Shown: piece after piece, positions 1 through 11,075 of the stretch
How positions within the stretch are numbered: the stretch's first letter is position 1
How the letters are laid out: each line of letters opens with the position of its first letter
Assembly: GCA_905221605.1 (NCBI GenBank)
Contig: CAJNDS010000604.1
Location: 42,216 to 106,215 of the forward strand
DNA length: 64,000 nt
Direction of reading: 5' to 3'
Source: Symbiodinium natans
Taxonomy: Eukaryota; Sar; Dinophyceae; Suessiales; Symbiodiniaceae
The notes under the pieces: model-generated
Seen by the model: the letters and a program-made list of their open reading frames with translations, nothing else
The model's database searches: none
Told to the model about the DNA's origin: nothing
Program-made: the position numbers and the translations under genes

Positions 1-1008
1 CGCCGAGTCTGTGCACATCTCAGTGCGACCGCATCCGAGCTCGCCTGCTCTCGTGTTTTATATGAAAAGGTGCTGCGACGGCTGCCGGGCTGAACCGGTT
101 TCAGGCGCCTTCCGCGAGATCTCAAATTAAATGCCTTCGTTGGAGCTCCATTCGCCCGAACAATTGACACGGTTCTTGGGGCCATAGCTGTGCTATCGTG
201 AGTCAACATACAGTACTGACCTCTAGGTGATACCGGACATGTAAGCATGTAAGGCTGCAAGGCTTGGGTCACGTCTTACCATGGTTGCCAATGGCTACAT
301 TTTTCGCGCTTCCGGTGCGATCGGGTTTGATTCGTGGGAGAAGGTCTCCATGTGGAACACGGTCCCAGCCAGCGCGTCGGTGGAGGCGCGGCTCAGGCGC
401 GGCGTGGAAAGTGGTGGGAAGCGCGAGAGCTCTTGTATTGCGGGGCTTTCTCTCCGGCATTTCGTCAGAGTGCTTTGCGAAGATGGGAGAACGTGAGGTG
501 TATTGATAGGGATATTGACCGTAAAGGGGAGAGACGGGGGAGAGCAAAAAGAAGGAGAAGTGGAGGAGAGATGGAGATGTCACGTTCCCCTCCCCTGAGG
601 CTGCAGGCGGGCGGCGACCCGGAGCGGCTCCAGCCGGGGAACCCAAAAATGGAGAGAGCCAGAGAGCCTTCCCGAAGCCTTCCCTTCATCCCTTCATCTC
701 TTTTCGGAGAGGGTCCCCCGGACTCTCCCCCCCCCCGCTTCCCCGCTTTGCTTCCTCTCTTTTTGTTTTTGTTGGGTTCCCCTCTTCACCTCTTCACCCG
801 GAGCCTTATCAGCTGTTCAATATAGCTAGTCTCTGCCTCTTCCCGCGCAGTTCCGTGACATGGCGAGCTTTCCAAGCTTCTGGAAGCTTCCAATCAAGCC
901 TCTTGAGCTCCCCCCTGAGGCTCCGGCTTCTGCGATTGAACCTTGCGGAGTGCACAGCCATCCAGCTCCGGGTCCTCATGACCCAAGGAACGGAGAAGCG
1001 AAAGAGAG
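1..1008. other. Unassigned DNA
   Basis: No convincing gene. Short frames are open on both strands, but none shows a recognisable domain. A C-run and pyrimidine-rich stretch lie near 720-790. Confidence 0.5.
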
Positions 1009-1075
1009 CGACACGCAGACACACGCAGACACACACAGACACACATAGACACACATAGACACACAGACACAAGAA
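1009..1075. repeat. ACACAGAC-type microsatellite
   Basis: Tandem copies of an 8-base ACACAGAC/ACACGCAG motif with point variants. It makes long Thr/His-rich and Cys/Val-rich spurious frames on the two strands. Confidence 0.85.
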
Positions 1076-1255
1076 TGGAAAACGAAAAAGGAATAAGAAA
1101 GAGAGCTTGCAAGTCGCATCCGAGGTTGTAGATGCACAAGCATTGCAATTTTTTCCACACACACGTACATACATCTCTCTTCGGTAGAGGCCGGGGCCGC
1201 GCCGCCTCGCCGCCCTCGGCCTGGTTCCATCCCCGGCCCCCGGCCAGGCGAGTAA

Positions 1256-2180
1256 TATGGGCGAAGGGCGAAGAGCACAGAGAAAGAGAGGGGAGAAGGA
1301 GCGGAGAAAGAGAAGAGAGGAGAAAGAGAGGAGAGGAGAAAGAGAGGAGAGGAGAAGACAGAGCAGAGGGAGGTAGGGAGAGAGAGATCGAGAAAAAGAA
1401 AGAAGGGGAAAAGAGATAGAGAGAGAGAGAAAGAGAAAGGAAACACTACAGACAGATGATCCGGCAAGTCCGGACCAGAGGAGTAATGTGCAACGAAGTG
1501 TACCAGAATGCGCAAGGGGAATATGAAGCAGGAGAAGAAAGACGACGAGGACAAGATGCAAGAGACGGGGGAGAGGGAGAACGAGCTGCCGGAACGGCGC
1601 CTGGACAAGTGCACCTGGCGGATGTGATTGCAAGACCAAAACATACAGGTGGTGGAGGACAGCCAAGACACGCAAGGAGAAGGCCGAGAACAAGTGGACG
1701 CCGGGGGGCAACGGAGAGCACCAAACCGACCAGAGGGAACCAAAGCCGAAAGATCCAGACAAGGAACAGAGGGAGGGGGAGAACAAGAACAAGGACAAGG
1801 AAGACAACAAGAGGCAGAGGGTGACCCGGAAGAAGACATCATGGATCATGATCAAGAAGCAGAAGAACTCCAACAGCAAGAAGAACGGGGAGGCAAGTAG
1901 AGCAGGGAAACATTCCGAGCAGTACCCAACAAACCAACAAAGACGATTCTAGTCTGTGAGGCATTCGTGTGGTTGGTGCAGGTGGGGATGTTGGTTAAAG
2001 GGACGGACCTCGAAGCTCAACGCAATGCAGGGAACACCCCAAGCGATGAAGCTAGACACCTGAACACAGAAAGACGCACAGGGCAATGGCCCTGGGGAAG
2101 TAAACCTGGGTGGGGGAGAGGAAGAAGAAGAAGAGGAAGAGGAAGAGGAAACAGAGAGAGAGAGAGAAACTAGAAACTTA
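1256..2180. repeat. Purine-rich (GAGA/GGAGAA) low-complexity DNA
   Basis: The plus strand is almost pure purine at 1256-1440 and purine-biased to 2180, with GAGAAAGAGAGG-like units and a GAAGAAGAAGAGGAAGAGG tract near 2120. Frames here are Arg/Glu/Gly-rich low complexity; no domain is visible. Such tracts are typical of intron or intergenic DNA and can form triplex structures. Confidence 0.65.
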
Positions 2181-3949
2181 GCAAAAAGGAGAGGGAGTCA
2201 GAGGGAGAGCCTCTCAGAGAGCCTCTCCCTCTGGGAGGCCGCAGCGCTTGGAGCTGTGGGGCGCCCCAGGACGTGGACGTGCCCCCCACCGGGACCCCCT
2301 CTCGCCGACCCGCTCCATATTAGAGCAGTTTCGCGTCACGCGTCACGTGATACGTACAGATACATATCTCTATATATACCCTCTATACATGTATGTGTGT
2401 TCTGGGTTGTTCTTGTGTTGGCGTGGTGGTTTCATGAGGGCAGACACAGAACAGGGGTCATCTGTCTGTCGCATCTTGAGGCAACTCCGTGCACAGGAAG
2501 CCGGCCTCTCTCTGCGCTGCGCCTGGGCCAGGGGCCCGAAAAGGGAAAGCGGGGGAAAGCGGGGGAAAGCGGGGGTCCTCTCGGCAGAATGGCATGGAAG
2601 AGAATTCGAATGACGTCAAAGAGTCAAAGCGTCAAAGAGTTGCGGGTGTGTTGCGGGTGTGTTGCATCTGTTGGGCTTGAGGAGCAGCCTCTGCAGATCC
2701 GAGCACCCGTCGACGAGGATGTGGGCCCTGTGCAGACCCTACAGACCTTACCACATTACGACACCAAGAGCGGTCGCGCGAGGGGACTGTGCAAAGTAGT
2801 GCAAAGTAGCGCAAAGTCGCCTATTCAGGGAGCAAATTTTGAGCGGTGCTGGGGGGTAAGCTGTGGTAGGTGGCCTACGCGGTCCAGCATGACTTCTCTC
2901 GTGGCAATGGGATCCAGGCGACCCGCTTCCAGGCGCAGTTTCGCGAGAAGCAACTCTTGAGAGTCACGTGAGAGTAACAGTTGAAAGCTGTCTGAAGAAT
3001 CAGTTAGAACGAGTTTTGAGAACGAGACTTCTCTGAGATTTTCTGAAAGACTTCTGTGAGACTTTTGGGGGGAAGGGGGGGGAAGGGGGGGGAAGAGGGG
3101 TTCGTTTTTTTCATTTTTGCTTTCTTCCCCCATCTTCCCCCCACGTCCATCCGCGCAGAGGTGCGGCTTCGCTGGGCGGACCACGGGGCTTGGGAGGCCA
3201 AGAGCCGACACAAGAGCCCCACACTCTCTGCGCTTCTCTGCGCTTCTCTTTCATGTTCTAATTTTTCGCGGTGTGATATCTTATAGCTATTATAGCTCTT
3301 TGGCTTTACTCGAATTGCTTTCACTCTGTAACTGTGGAGGTGCTCCAGCCGCAGCTGATGCCTCGCCCGCGCTTCGGCAAGCATTCAGAATTCAGAGAAT
3401 TCCCAAGAGGATTCCAAAATTGACCCTTTGAGTTTTCTGAGTGTAGATGAGGGTGGATTCAGTCGAGGTTTGCGCTCACGTTCTTCCTGCAGTGTTTTTG
3501 ATGCCTCAACCATCTTCAACACTGTGCACCCGAGACACCGCCCATCACGTGGATCATACGTGGATCATACATCGCCCGCATCGCCCACATCGCCCGCTGC
3601 GAACATGCAGAAAATCTGGCACACGCTCGCCGCTCTCTGCGCGGCCTGGAGTGCGATCCCAGAAACAAACCCGTCGAGTCGAGAACACGAGTCGGAAAAA
3701 AGCAGGGAACAGAATCAGAAAAAGCACCGAGGCGAGTCGGAAACGGGCGAAGGGGCGAGTCGGAAAAATGAGACAACCTGAATGCTGTACCCGTCCTGAC
3801 CCAAACAAAACTACTGTCGTTGAGCAGGGAATAGGACTCTGTCCTTGAGTATGGAATATAGACTAGAATATACGGCGCTCAATCCTGCAAGAGTTCTATC
3901 GGCCTGCTTTTCTCACGTCTTTTCTGACGCAATCAAAAAGCGAGGGGTT
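2181..3949. other. Unassigned DNA
   Basis: Mixed-composition DNA. A short tandem of about 11 bases (GGGGGAAAGC) repeats near 2538-2572, and G-runs occur at 3066-3097. No frame carries a recognisable domain. Confidence 0.45.
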
Positions 3950-3952
3950 GGG

Positions 3953-3966
3953 GGTGGGGGGGGGGG

Positions 3967-3997
<31 letters not shown>

Positions 3998-4012
3998 TGG
4001 GGGGGGGGGGGG

Positions 4013-4063
<51 letters not shown>
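3953..4063 (+). repeat. Long poly-G tract
   Basis: About 110 bases that are almost entirely G, broken only by a few T. The last part (about 4015-4063) is uninterrupted G. It abuts the left end of TIR element copy A. On the minus strand it reads as a spurious polyproline frame. Confidence 0.9.
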
Positions 4064-4072
4064 CGTTAAGAT

Positions 4073-4718
4073 GGACACTTAAAGGCTATGCTGCACGTGC
4101 GTGCCTTGTAAACAAATACTTTACAAAGGAAACACCCGCAGAATAGACGCAACGCACCCGCAGAATAGACGCAATGCACCCTTAGCATCAGCACACTGTA
4201 GGCGCGGAGGGCGCGGAGGGCGCGGAGTGCGCGGAGGGCGGGGAGCGCGCGGAGGGCGGGAAGGGCGCGGAGGGCGCGGAGGACGCGCAGGGCGCGGAGC
4301 GCGCGGAGGGCGCGGAGGGCGCGGAGGGCGCGGAGGGCGCGGAGGTCGCGGAGGGCGCGGAGAGCGCGGAGCGCGCGGAGGGCGCGGAGGGCGCGGAGGG
4401 CGGGAGGTCGCGGAGGGCGCGGAGGGCGCGGAGGCGCGGAGGGCGCGGAGGGCTTGCAAACGCGGAGGGCACGGAGGAACATCCACGTGTCCCCACTCCC
4501 CTGCCCATCAAGGGAATGTCACGCTCCCCGCCACGCCCCTCTCCCAGCAAAATGTTCCGAACCCTCTCCCTTGACCGTGTCGTCCCCGCGGCCTCACGTC
4601 AAAACTCCTCCAAGAAGCGGTCCGATAGAACGCCTCAAACGAGAACCCAATTTCAGAATTTGTTTCGGGAAGAATCCAAGAAAACAAAGAGCACGCGCAG
4701 AATAGACGTTAAGCGTCC
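4073..4718 (+). mobile_element. GGAC-TIR element, copy A (non-autonomous)
   Basis: The ends form an imperfect terminal inverted repeat of about 28 bases. The left end reads GGACACTTAAAGGCTATGC and the reverse complement of the right end reads GGACGCTTAACGTCTATTC, with both continuing into GC(A/G)CGTGC. The same element lies in reverse orientation at 14977-15526, which defines both ends. The interior holds short direct repeats (cgcagaatagacgcaa) and a 9-bp GC-rich minisatellite. No transposase frame is present, so it would have to be moved in trans. Flanks AAGAT and AAGGC resemble each other only partly, so no clean target duplication is seen here. Confidence 0.75.
4198..4462 (+). repeat. 9-bp GGCGCGGAG minisatellite
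   Basis: Roughly 28 copies of GGCGCGGAG with point variants, inside TIR element copy A. Copy B has only a short version (about 15318-15405), so the array length differs between the two element copies. Apparent Arg/Gly-rich and Ala/Leu-rich frames on both strands come from the repeat and are not genes. Confidence 0.9.
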
Positions 4719-4744
4719 AAGGCACGGGGCGCAGCCCCCACCCC

Positions 4745-5160
4745 CCCAATTGCTTGTCGAATATCAGAGTTGGGGCCTTTCAGGGGTGGGAAGAAGCCAG
4801 AAAACACCCAAGGACAATGTCCTAGCTTTTTGGGGGGCTTGGGGCCTGTCAGGGGTGGGAAGAAGCCAGAAAACACCCTGGGACAATGTAGCCAGAAAAC
4901 ACCCTAGCACAATGTCCTAGCTTTTTGGGGGGCTTGGGGCCTGTCAGGGGTGGGAAGAAACCAGAAAACACGCTGGGACAATGTAGCCAGAAAACACCCT
5001 AGGACAATGTCCTAGGTTTCTGTGGGCTTGGGGCCTTTCAGGGGTGGGAAGAAGCCAGAAAACACCCAAGGACAATGTTATAGGTTTCTGGGGCTCGGGG
5101 CCTTTCAGGGATGGGAACAAGCCAGAAAACACCCTAGGACAATGTCCCAGGGCTGAAAAC
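4745..5160 (+). repeat. Tandem repeat of about 60-100 bp
   Basis: Five units carry the core CAGGGGTGGGAAGAAGCC followed by AGAAAACACCC(A/T)AGGACAATGT, at about 4778, 4848, 4945, 5038 and 5105. Unit length varies. No coding frame is conserved across units. Confidence 0.85.
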
Positions 5161-5400
5161 CTGCAAGCCATTACAAAAACCTAAACCCAAGCCCCAATCC
5201 ACAACAACGCCTTCAACCGACAGCAGGCAGCCGACGTCGTGGACGACCTCTTTTCCACGGGGGTAGTTTGAATGGTTATGGTTTTCGGGTGTTTAAAAAA
5301 GGGGCAGCCCCACCCAACCCCTCGCGGAGGTAGGATATAATATTTGTTTTATTTATTTATTTAAATGTCGCATCTTTAAAAAAAGGCACCGTTCATGATT
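5161..5400. other. Unassigned AT-rich DNA
   Basis: Mixed to AT-rich DNA with a TTTATTTA tract near 5350. No gene seen. Confidence 0.4.
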
Positions 5401-5890
5401 CGACTATCAGAGGAGTAGAAACCTTTACTAAATTCCACCCCCCCTCGTTTCTTGTTTTGTCTCTTGTGTTCGTTACTCGCAAATTAGAGAATGAGTAGAG
5501 AAGTAGAGAATTAGTCTAAATTCCACCCCCTCGTTTCTTGTTTCGGTTCTTGTATTCATTTTTCGAAAATCAGAGAGGTAGAGAATGATAGAAATTTGCA
5601 TCATAGTCCAACTGACAACAACGACTTTTCTGACGTAATCAAAGCCCCCCCCCCATTTGCTTGTCGAGTATCAGAGCGGTAGAGAATTATTGCAAATTCC
5701 ACCCCCCCCCCTCGTTCCTTGATTTGTCTCTTGTGTTCATTATTCGAAAAATAGAGAATGAGTAGAGAAGTAGAGAATAAGTCTAAGTTGCACCCCCCCC
5801 CTCGTTTCTTGTTTTTGTTTCTTGTGTTCATGCTTCGAAAATCAGAAAAGTAGAGAATTGACAGAAACTTACAGTACAATCCAAATGAAA
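5401..5890 (+). repeat. Degenerate tandem repeat of about 90-150 bp
   Basis: Four or five units share TCGTTTCTTGTTTTGTCTC, TTGTGTTC and AGAGAATGAGTAGAGAAG, each preceded by a run of C (ATTCCACCCCCC). Units start near 5440, 5535, 5700 and 5790. Confidence 0.8.
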
Positions 5891-7640
5891 TTTCGGTTCT
5901 CGGACTCGCCTCATCCGGATTTCCGACTCGGGGGGGGGGGGGGGGACTGGCCTCGTGCCGTTTCCGACTCGGTGTTTCTGACTCGTGGCCCGGCGCAGCG
6001 TGCCACGTCATCTCCATCAGAGCATCCGGCTGTGTGACAGCAGTGTTTCTTCAGAGCGGTTAAGGGTCTGTGAGTCTGTGGGATTGCAACTTCCAGCAAG
6101 TTGCCAGGTCCGATATCAGGCATTGAGTTTTGATGTGTGCTTGCTTCCGCTGCAGGCAGTCGAGCGAGGAGAACACGCAGGCATATGCACTGGGTCCTTT
6201 TTTCAGCAGACAGGGAGAGAGAGAGAGAGAGAGAAAAAAAATAAAAAAAGATAAAATACGAAGGTTTACTAAGCACTTTGGAAGGATGGGGTCATGCCCC
6301 ACGGCGATGAACGCTGGCCGAAAACTTTCACCCAAAGGACGAACTGAGTTACTGGGCGCGCCTGCGCGCGCGGGGGGCCTTCGGGTCCTTCAAGCCCTGT
6401 AGAAGAAGAAGAAGAAGAAGAAGAAGATAGAGAGAGAGAGAGAGCCAGAGAGCGAGAGCGAGGGCGAGGGAGACCTGACGCGCACTGACGCGCACCTGCA
6501 GGGCTATGAGTGGGTCTTTCGTGATCAGCAGTGGCTTGTTTGGCCTGGATCGCGAGTGGAGGCCGGTGCCAGTAGCTGTTGGGAAGACCTCCTTCGGGCC
6601 ACTTCCGCCTAAGGTGCAAATGCGCCACAGCAACGCCATCCTCTGGTCAAGTCAGGGAGCTCAGAGGTCGAAGAGGTCGAAGAGGTCGAGGGCGACCGAG
6701 GGGGGGGGGGGGGGGGGAAAGAGCTCCCACCTTCTTTGGGCGTCGCAACTCGCAAGACAGAACTTCCCTCCTTTTTTCGAAGGCCGCCTTCCTGCTTCTG
6801 CCTGGCAGGCTTATGGTTTTGGAGGTTTTTGGGGCCCAGATGAGACTCCCGCAACCTCGTCTGTTCCAAGTCACACCACAGCAGGATCGCGACATTATAT
6901 TATTACATAGACTCTATATTATGGGCGTTGTGAAGTATGCTTGAAGTGCAGCTCAGCTGTGGCACTGTGACCACACGAGGTTGGTCCGAGCCCAGCAGCA
7001 TCCTGGTGCAGCTCCGGCAGCCGCAAGTGGCAGGGGAGCTGTTCCTGGAGGCACTTAAGGCTTTAAGAGCCCGCAGGGCCGAACACAAAAACCCGCAGAG
7101 TCCCAGAATGTCCCGGAGAGGAGAAGTCAGAGAGGAAAGGAGCTGAAACGCCCCCCTTACGGAGAGGAGAAGAGGTGACGGAAGAGAGGGGAAATCACAG
7201 AAAAAGCAGGAGGGGGCAGCCGAATTCATCGCCACGGGAAGCTTTTAGAAGCCGACGGGCTTGACGGATTGGCCTCCAACTTGTCTTCCGGAAGGCGAAA
7301 TCGGCTAAATGGGAAGAAGGAGGGGTGAGGAGGTGAGGGATGAGGGGAGAAGAAGTAGCGGAGACTCGGAAGAATCAGTAAACAAAAAAGAAAGGATCGT
7401 GTGCGTGCTTCGCAGTTTTTAAAGATGTCTTTGCGAGCTCTTTAATATTTTCGGAGGAGGCCTCGGAGTCCTCGGTGTCCCTACGCTGGCCGCGCTGCGC
7501 CTCCGGTGAGCCGCACCTGGCCTCGCTGGACACCCCCCTTTCCGCCCCGCGGTGAATGAGAAAATTTCTTTTCCCCCTTGAAGAGAAAAAGAAGCCGCTA
7601 AGCCGCTAAGAGCGCTCCTCACTTGCTTCTTCTTCTGCTT
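5891..7640. other. Unassigned DNA with simple repeats
   Basis: Contains G-runs at 5931-5946 and 6701-6717, a GAGA run near 6210-6236, and GAA/GAGA repeats at 6402-6445. No frame shows a recognisable domain. The pieces between repeats could hold short exons, but I cannot identify them. Confidence 0.4.
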
Positions 7641-7711
7641 CTTCTTGCTTCTTTGTATGGAGAGACGCAAAGAAAGTTGCATCGCTGAAGTTCCTTTTTC
7701 CCGCTGGAGAG

Positions 7712-8112
7712 GACTACTGGATCCTTTGTGCGGAAGGGGACAGCTCCTCGCACCTGGACTGGCAGACCGTGGGGCTGCTGCACGATCAGGCCCCGGCGCC
7801 CCCCTCCCGCCCTCTCTCTCTCTCTCTCTCTCTCTCCTTTTTGGGGGTTTAACGGGGTTGTTTGAAAGTTTGACTCACACAGGGTCGTGCATATTCCTTG
7901 TGCTGCAGGGCGAGGACGGCGGGCAACACCTGCAGCCCCGGGCAGAAGTTTTTCGAGGGCGTTGCTGAGAGCGGCGCGAGCGGCCGAACACTACGTGCAC
8001 TCGAAGCCGTCGATGCCAGGCACTATGCTGTCCGCTTCCTGCGGCCGGAGCTCTGCTACGTCTTTGCGGTGGAGTGCCGCCGGAACCCCAGCCCATCATT
8101 CGCTTCGCTCGT
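7712..8112 (+). CDS. Candidate two-exon gene fragment, unknown product
   Basis: I do not recognise this gene. A first exon-like piece (about 7712-7789) follows an AG and reads with hydrophilic, low-repeat composition (DYWILCAEGDSSSH, then LDWQTVGLLHDQ). It is followed by a possible GC donor and a C- and CT-rich intron ending TGCTGCAG at 7908. The next piece (7909-8112) is GC-rich and open in two frames; one reads HYAVRFLRPELCYVFAVECR. The reading frame across the junction is not resolved: the simplest GC-AG join meets a stop at 7966-7968. The call rests on coding-like composition and splice-site-like borders only. Confidence 0.3.
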
Positions 8113-8192
8113 AAAGAGACAGCGCGACTACACCCCTCTCAATACACATAGACTATTAACAACCCTTGTAAATTTGATAAACAACCGTCGTC

Positions 8193-8194
8193 GG

Positions 8195-8226
<32 letters not shown>

Positions 8227-8230
8227 CATA
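8193..8230. repeat. TA/TATATACA microsatellite
   Basis: Alternating TA with CATA interruptions, about 38 bases. Confidence 0.85.
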
Positions 8231-8504
8231 GCGGCATCTGAGGCTACGGGGCACTGCCGCCAGCGCTGGCGGCTGCCAGCGCCGCGCGGCTCGAAGCCGC
8301 CGCGCTGCCGAGCCGCCTGCCGAGCCGGCCCCCGCCGAGCGCCCGAACGAATCGCCTCGCCTTTGGAGGCCCTACACCAGAGGCCCCCTACGAGGCCCGC
8401 GGCGAGGCCTGTGGTGAAGTTCCTGCCATTCCCGATCCGAGCAACCTGCAGCCCGGCTTTGCCCCCATGCAGGTGCCTCGCTCCCTGTTCGCCCTGTCTC
8501 TCTG

Positions 8505-8555
8505 CCTCTCTCTCTCCCTCTCTGTGCCTCTCTCTCTCTCTCTCTCTCTCTCTTC
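8505..8555 (+). repeat. CT microsatellite
   Basis: CTCTCTCT tract of about 50 bases with minor interruptions; gives Arg/Glu-rich spurious frames on the minus strand. Confidence 0.8.
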
Positions 8556-8639
8556 TTGTGCCCTTTTTTTCACGTCCTTTCGTGCCAGGCAGAGCCTTTG
8601 ACACTCAGCCAGGGGAAGGAGCTCTGGCACGCGGATATC

Positions 8640-10960
8640 GGAGGCACGCGTGCTCTTGCTCGGTAACTGAAACACCACTCATCTTTTGGCGGCCACGGAT
8701 TGGTCAATTGCCAGGTCAGCTGGAACCGCGGGTAGAGGCGGCAGAGGTTTGGGCTGCACCGTAGCCATCAACTGGCCCTGGACTCCCAACCACGACTTCG
8801 GTCCATAGCATGGCAGCCCCACTCGGCACCGGTTGCTGCATGCCTGCGAAAGACGTGTTTCATCGTGTTTGCCTAGTGTCCGCGTCTCCATGGACTTGGA
8901 GGTTTGCGGTGACTCGTCAGTAGGCCTCGCCCTTCTACGAACGCATCATGTCGCACCAGCTGTGCCTGTCCTTTAATGGAGCTCCTCTCACCTGATCTTC
9001 ACAGCTTCGGGGCGCATCCTTTTTTCTCGGTGGTTATCACATGTTGTGCCTGTTGGCGGCATCACTGTCTATAGCTCAGACAGGTAGCTAAACTTAGCTA
9101 AACACTGATGAATACTGTTATTGGTCATGCGGCATGCGTGTTCTGATACAATGAATCGTCGATCATGTGCGGTACTCAGAGCAGGGTTCGGAAAGGGCCA
9201 GTTCGGTAGGAAGCGGCCGCTGCAAAACATTTGTAGGGCCGTTTGGACTTTCTGCACTTTTGCGGCAACAAGGGCCGCAGAGTCAGAGTGGGGCGTCGGG
9301 TGCGAGATCACATCAAGTCGTTGACATCAAGTTGTTGCAGGGATGTTTGGGAGGCGCTTTACATGGGGAGCAAAGACAGGCGTTTTTATGTTGTTCGACC
9401 TGGCAACGGATCCGCACCTGAGCCTGTGTCATGCTTTTTCAGTCACCTGTTGACTCTGACAAAATGTCAGCAAAGCCTGGCGCAATGCTAACGCACACTG
9501 CTCGCTGCACAAGAGGTGCGGGCAAGAGCAGTGGTCCATGCAGATTTGTCGAAGATTTTGCCTTTGGGGTTGAAATCCGTTGACAGTTGAGCGCGGAACC
9601 CCTGAGGGCATCCCAGGGCATCCCAGGGCCATGATCATGGTGCAAGGGCAGCCCCTGACCCGCGAAGCAGCAAAGTTTTACGTATTCCTTGGGGGGGGGG
9701 GGAACAGAGGTCGAGGTCTTGCCGGATGCTGACGATGTGGGGATGAAGAAGCGCAGGGCTCACCACACCATGATGCACCGGGCAGCACTGCAGGGGCTCA
9801 GTGGGCTCAATGAGCGGCGATGCCTCGATGGTCTCAGCATGCCCTTGCCCAGGCCCTGGGCGCCAGGCTTCGGCGGATGTCGCTAGATCAGCCCGTGGGT
9901 CTGGTCCCGGGCTACTGAGCTACTGAGCTACTGCTCTGCAGCGCACCATGTGAGAGCAGAGCATTTTGCAGGTCAGAGCCCTTCCCCTTTTCCATCTCTC
10001 CCGGAGCCAACTTGAGCCCTCGGGTCGAGCATGTCACCTGCATACATCTGAGATTACATCTGCATACTCGGATTGCAGCGTCATCACGCGAAGCGCAGTG
10101 AGATGGAGCAGCACTGGGCACGAGCAGAAGGCGGACGACACACATGTTTTTCAGAGCAGACCAAGTCGGATGTCATGAGCCCGCTGAAAAGAACTTGGAA
10201 AGCAGCGTCACCAAAGACTCGCATGTCGTAAGAGTTGATGACAATGTGCGCAACAGGCTGGGTATAGAAGACACAATAAGACACAGAACGCAAAAGTAAC
10301 CAGAGTTGAGCATGGCCACTTCTGCTGAAGCAAGCTTCACTTGGGCCATGGGATAGACGCCTCTGAAACACTCCACCAGCTGCGGAGACGTTTTCTCGAA
10401 TGGCTGCTCAGGCAAGGGAGTTTGCTGAAAGAGCAGTTCGTTCTGCCCATCGCCATAGCTTTAAAGCTAGACTGTCCGGGTTAAGAGCAGTTGTTCAATC
10501 TTGCCCAGTATTGCGCGGTCTTAAGTCGTAGCCCAGCCATACTTCGTCGTCCGCAGGCTCTCCTTGTAGCCGTGAGAGGTGAGGGACAGCACGTGACAGC
10601 ACGTTCTATTGCGCGAAGAGCGGTGCCTAGCACTTGGTTTTGCCTAAGGTTTTCCTTTCGGCGATGTGGCAAATGTGGCAAAAAAAGCAAAAGAGGTTGA
10701 GGATGCTTGAGTCAGCGCTGCTTGCTGCTTGCAGGAGCAGTGTGGCCACAGCCACCCGAACGATGAGGAGATTGCCCCATTTGAGGTTTGAGTCAGAGCT
10801 CTTTGACTGAGGCTGTCTTTTTTTGAAAGAGATTCAAGAAGAGAGAAGCATTGAAAAAGCACCGATGAAGGAGAGATGAGGCGGCGAAGAGAGAGAAGAG
10901 AAGCCCCCCTTGAGAATCCTGAATTTCTGCGAGCCTCTGACTAGCTCTGAGCTGAGAGCT
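8640..10960. other. Unassigned DNA
   Basis: About 2.3 kb of balanced composition with no long repeat except a G-run at 9690-9702 and a short direct repeat (GAGCTACT) near 9914. Several 60-95 residue frames occur on both strands; none has a recognisable domain and none can be preferred. Confidence 0.45.
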
Positions 10961-10964
10961 CTCC

Positions 10965-11039
10965 GTCTCAGGAGGCCTTGGAGGAGAACGTGGCCCTGAG
11001 GACCCCGAAATGTAAGGGAACTATGGGGGGAGAAATAAA

Positions 11040-11075
<36 letters not shown>

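Noticed and set aside
4066-4574. Arg/Gly-rich and Ala/Leu/Arg-rich frames on both strands
   Set aside because: They translate the 9-bp minisatellite and have no conserved part in copy B of the element.
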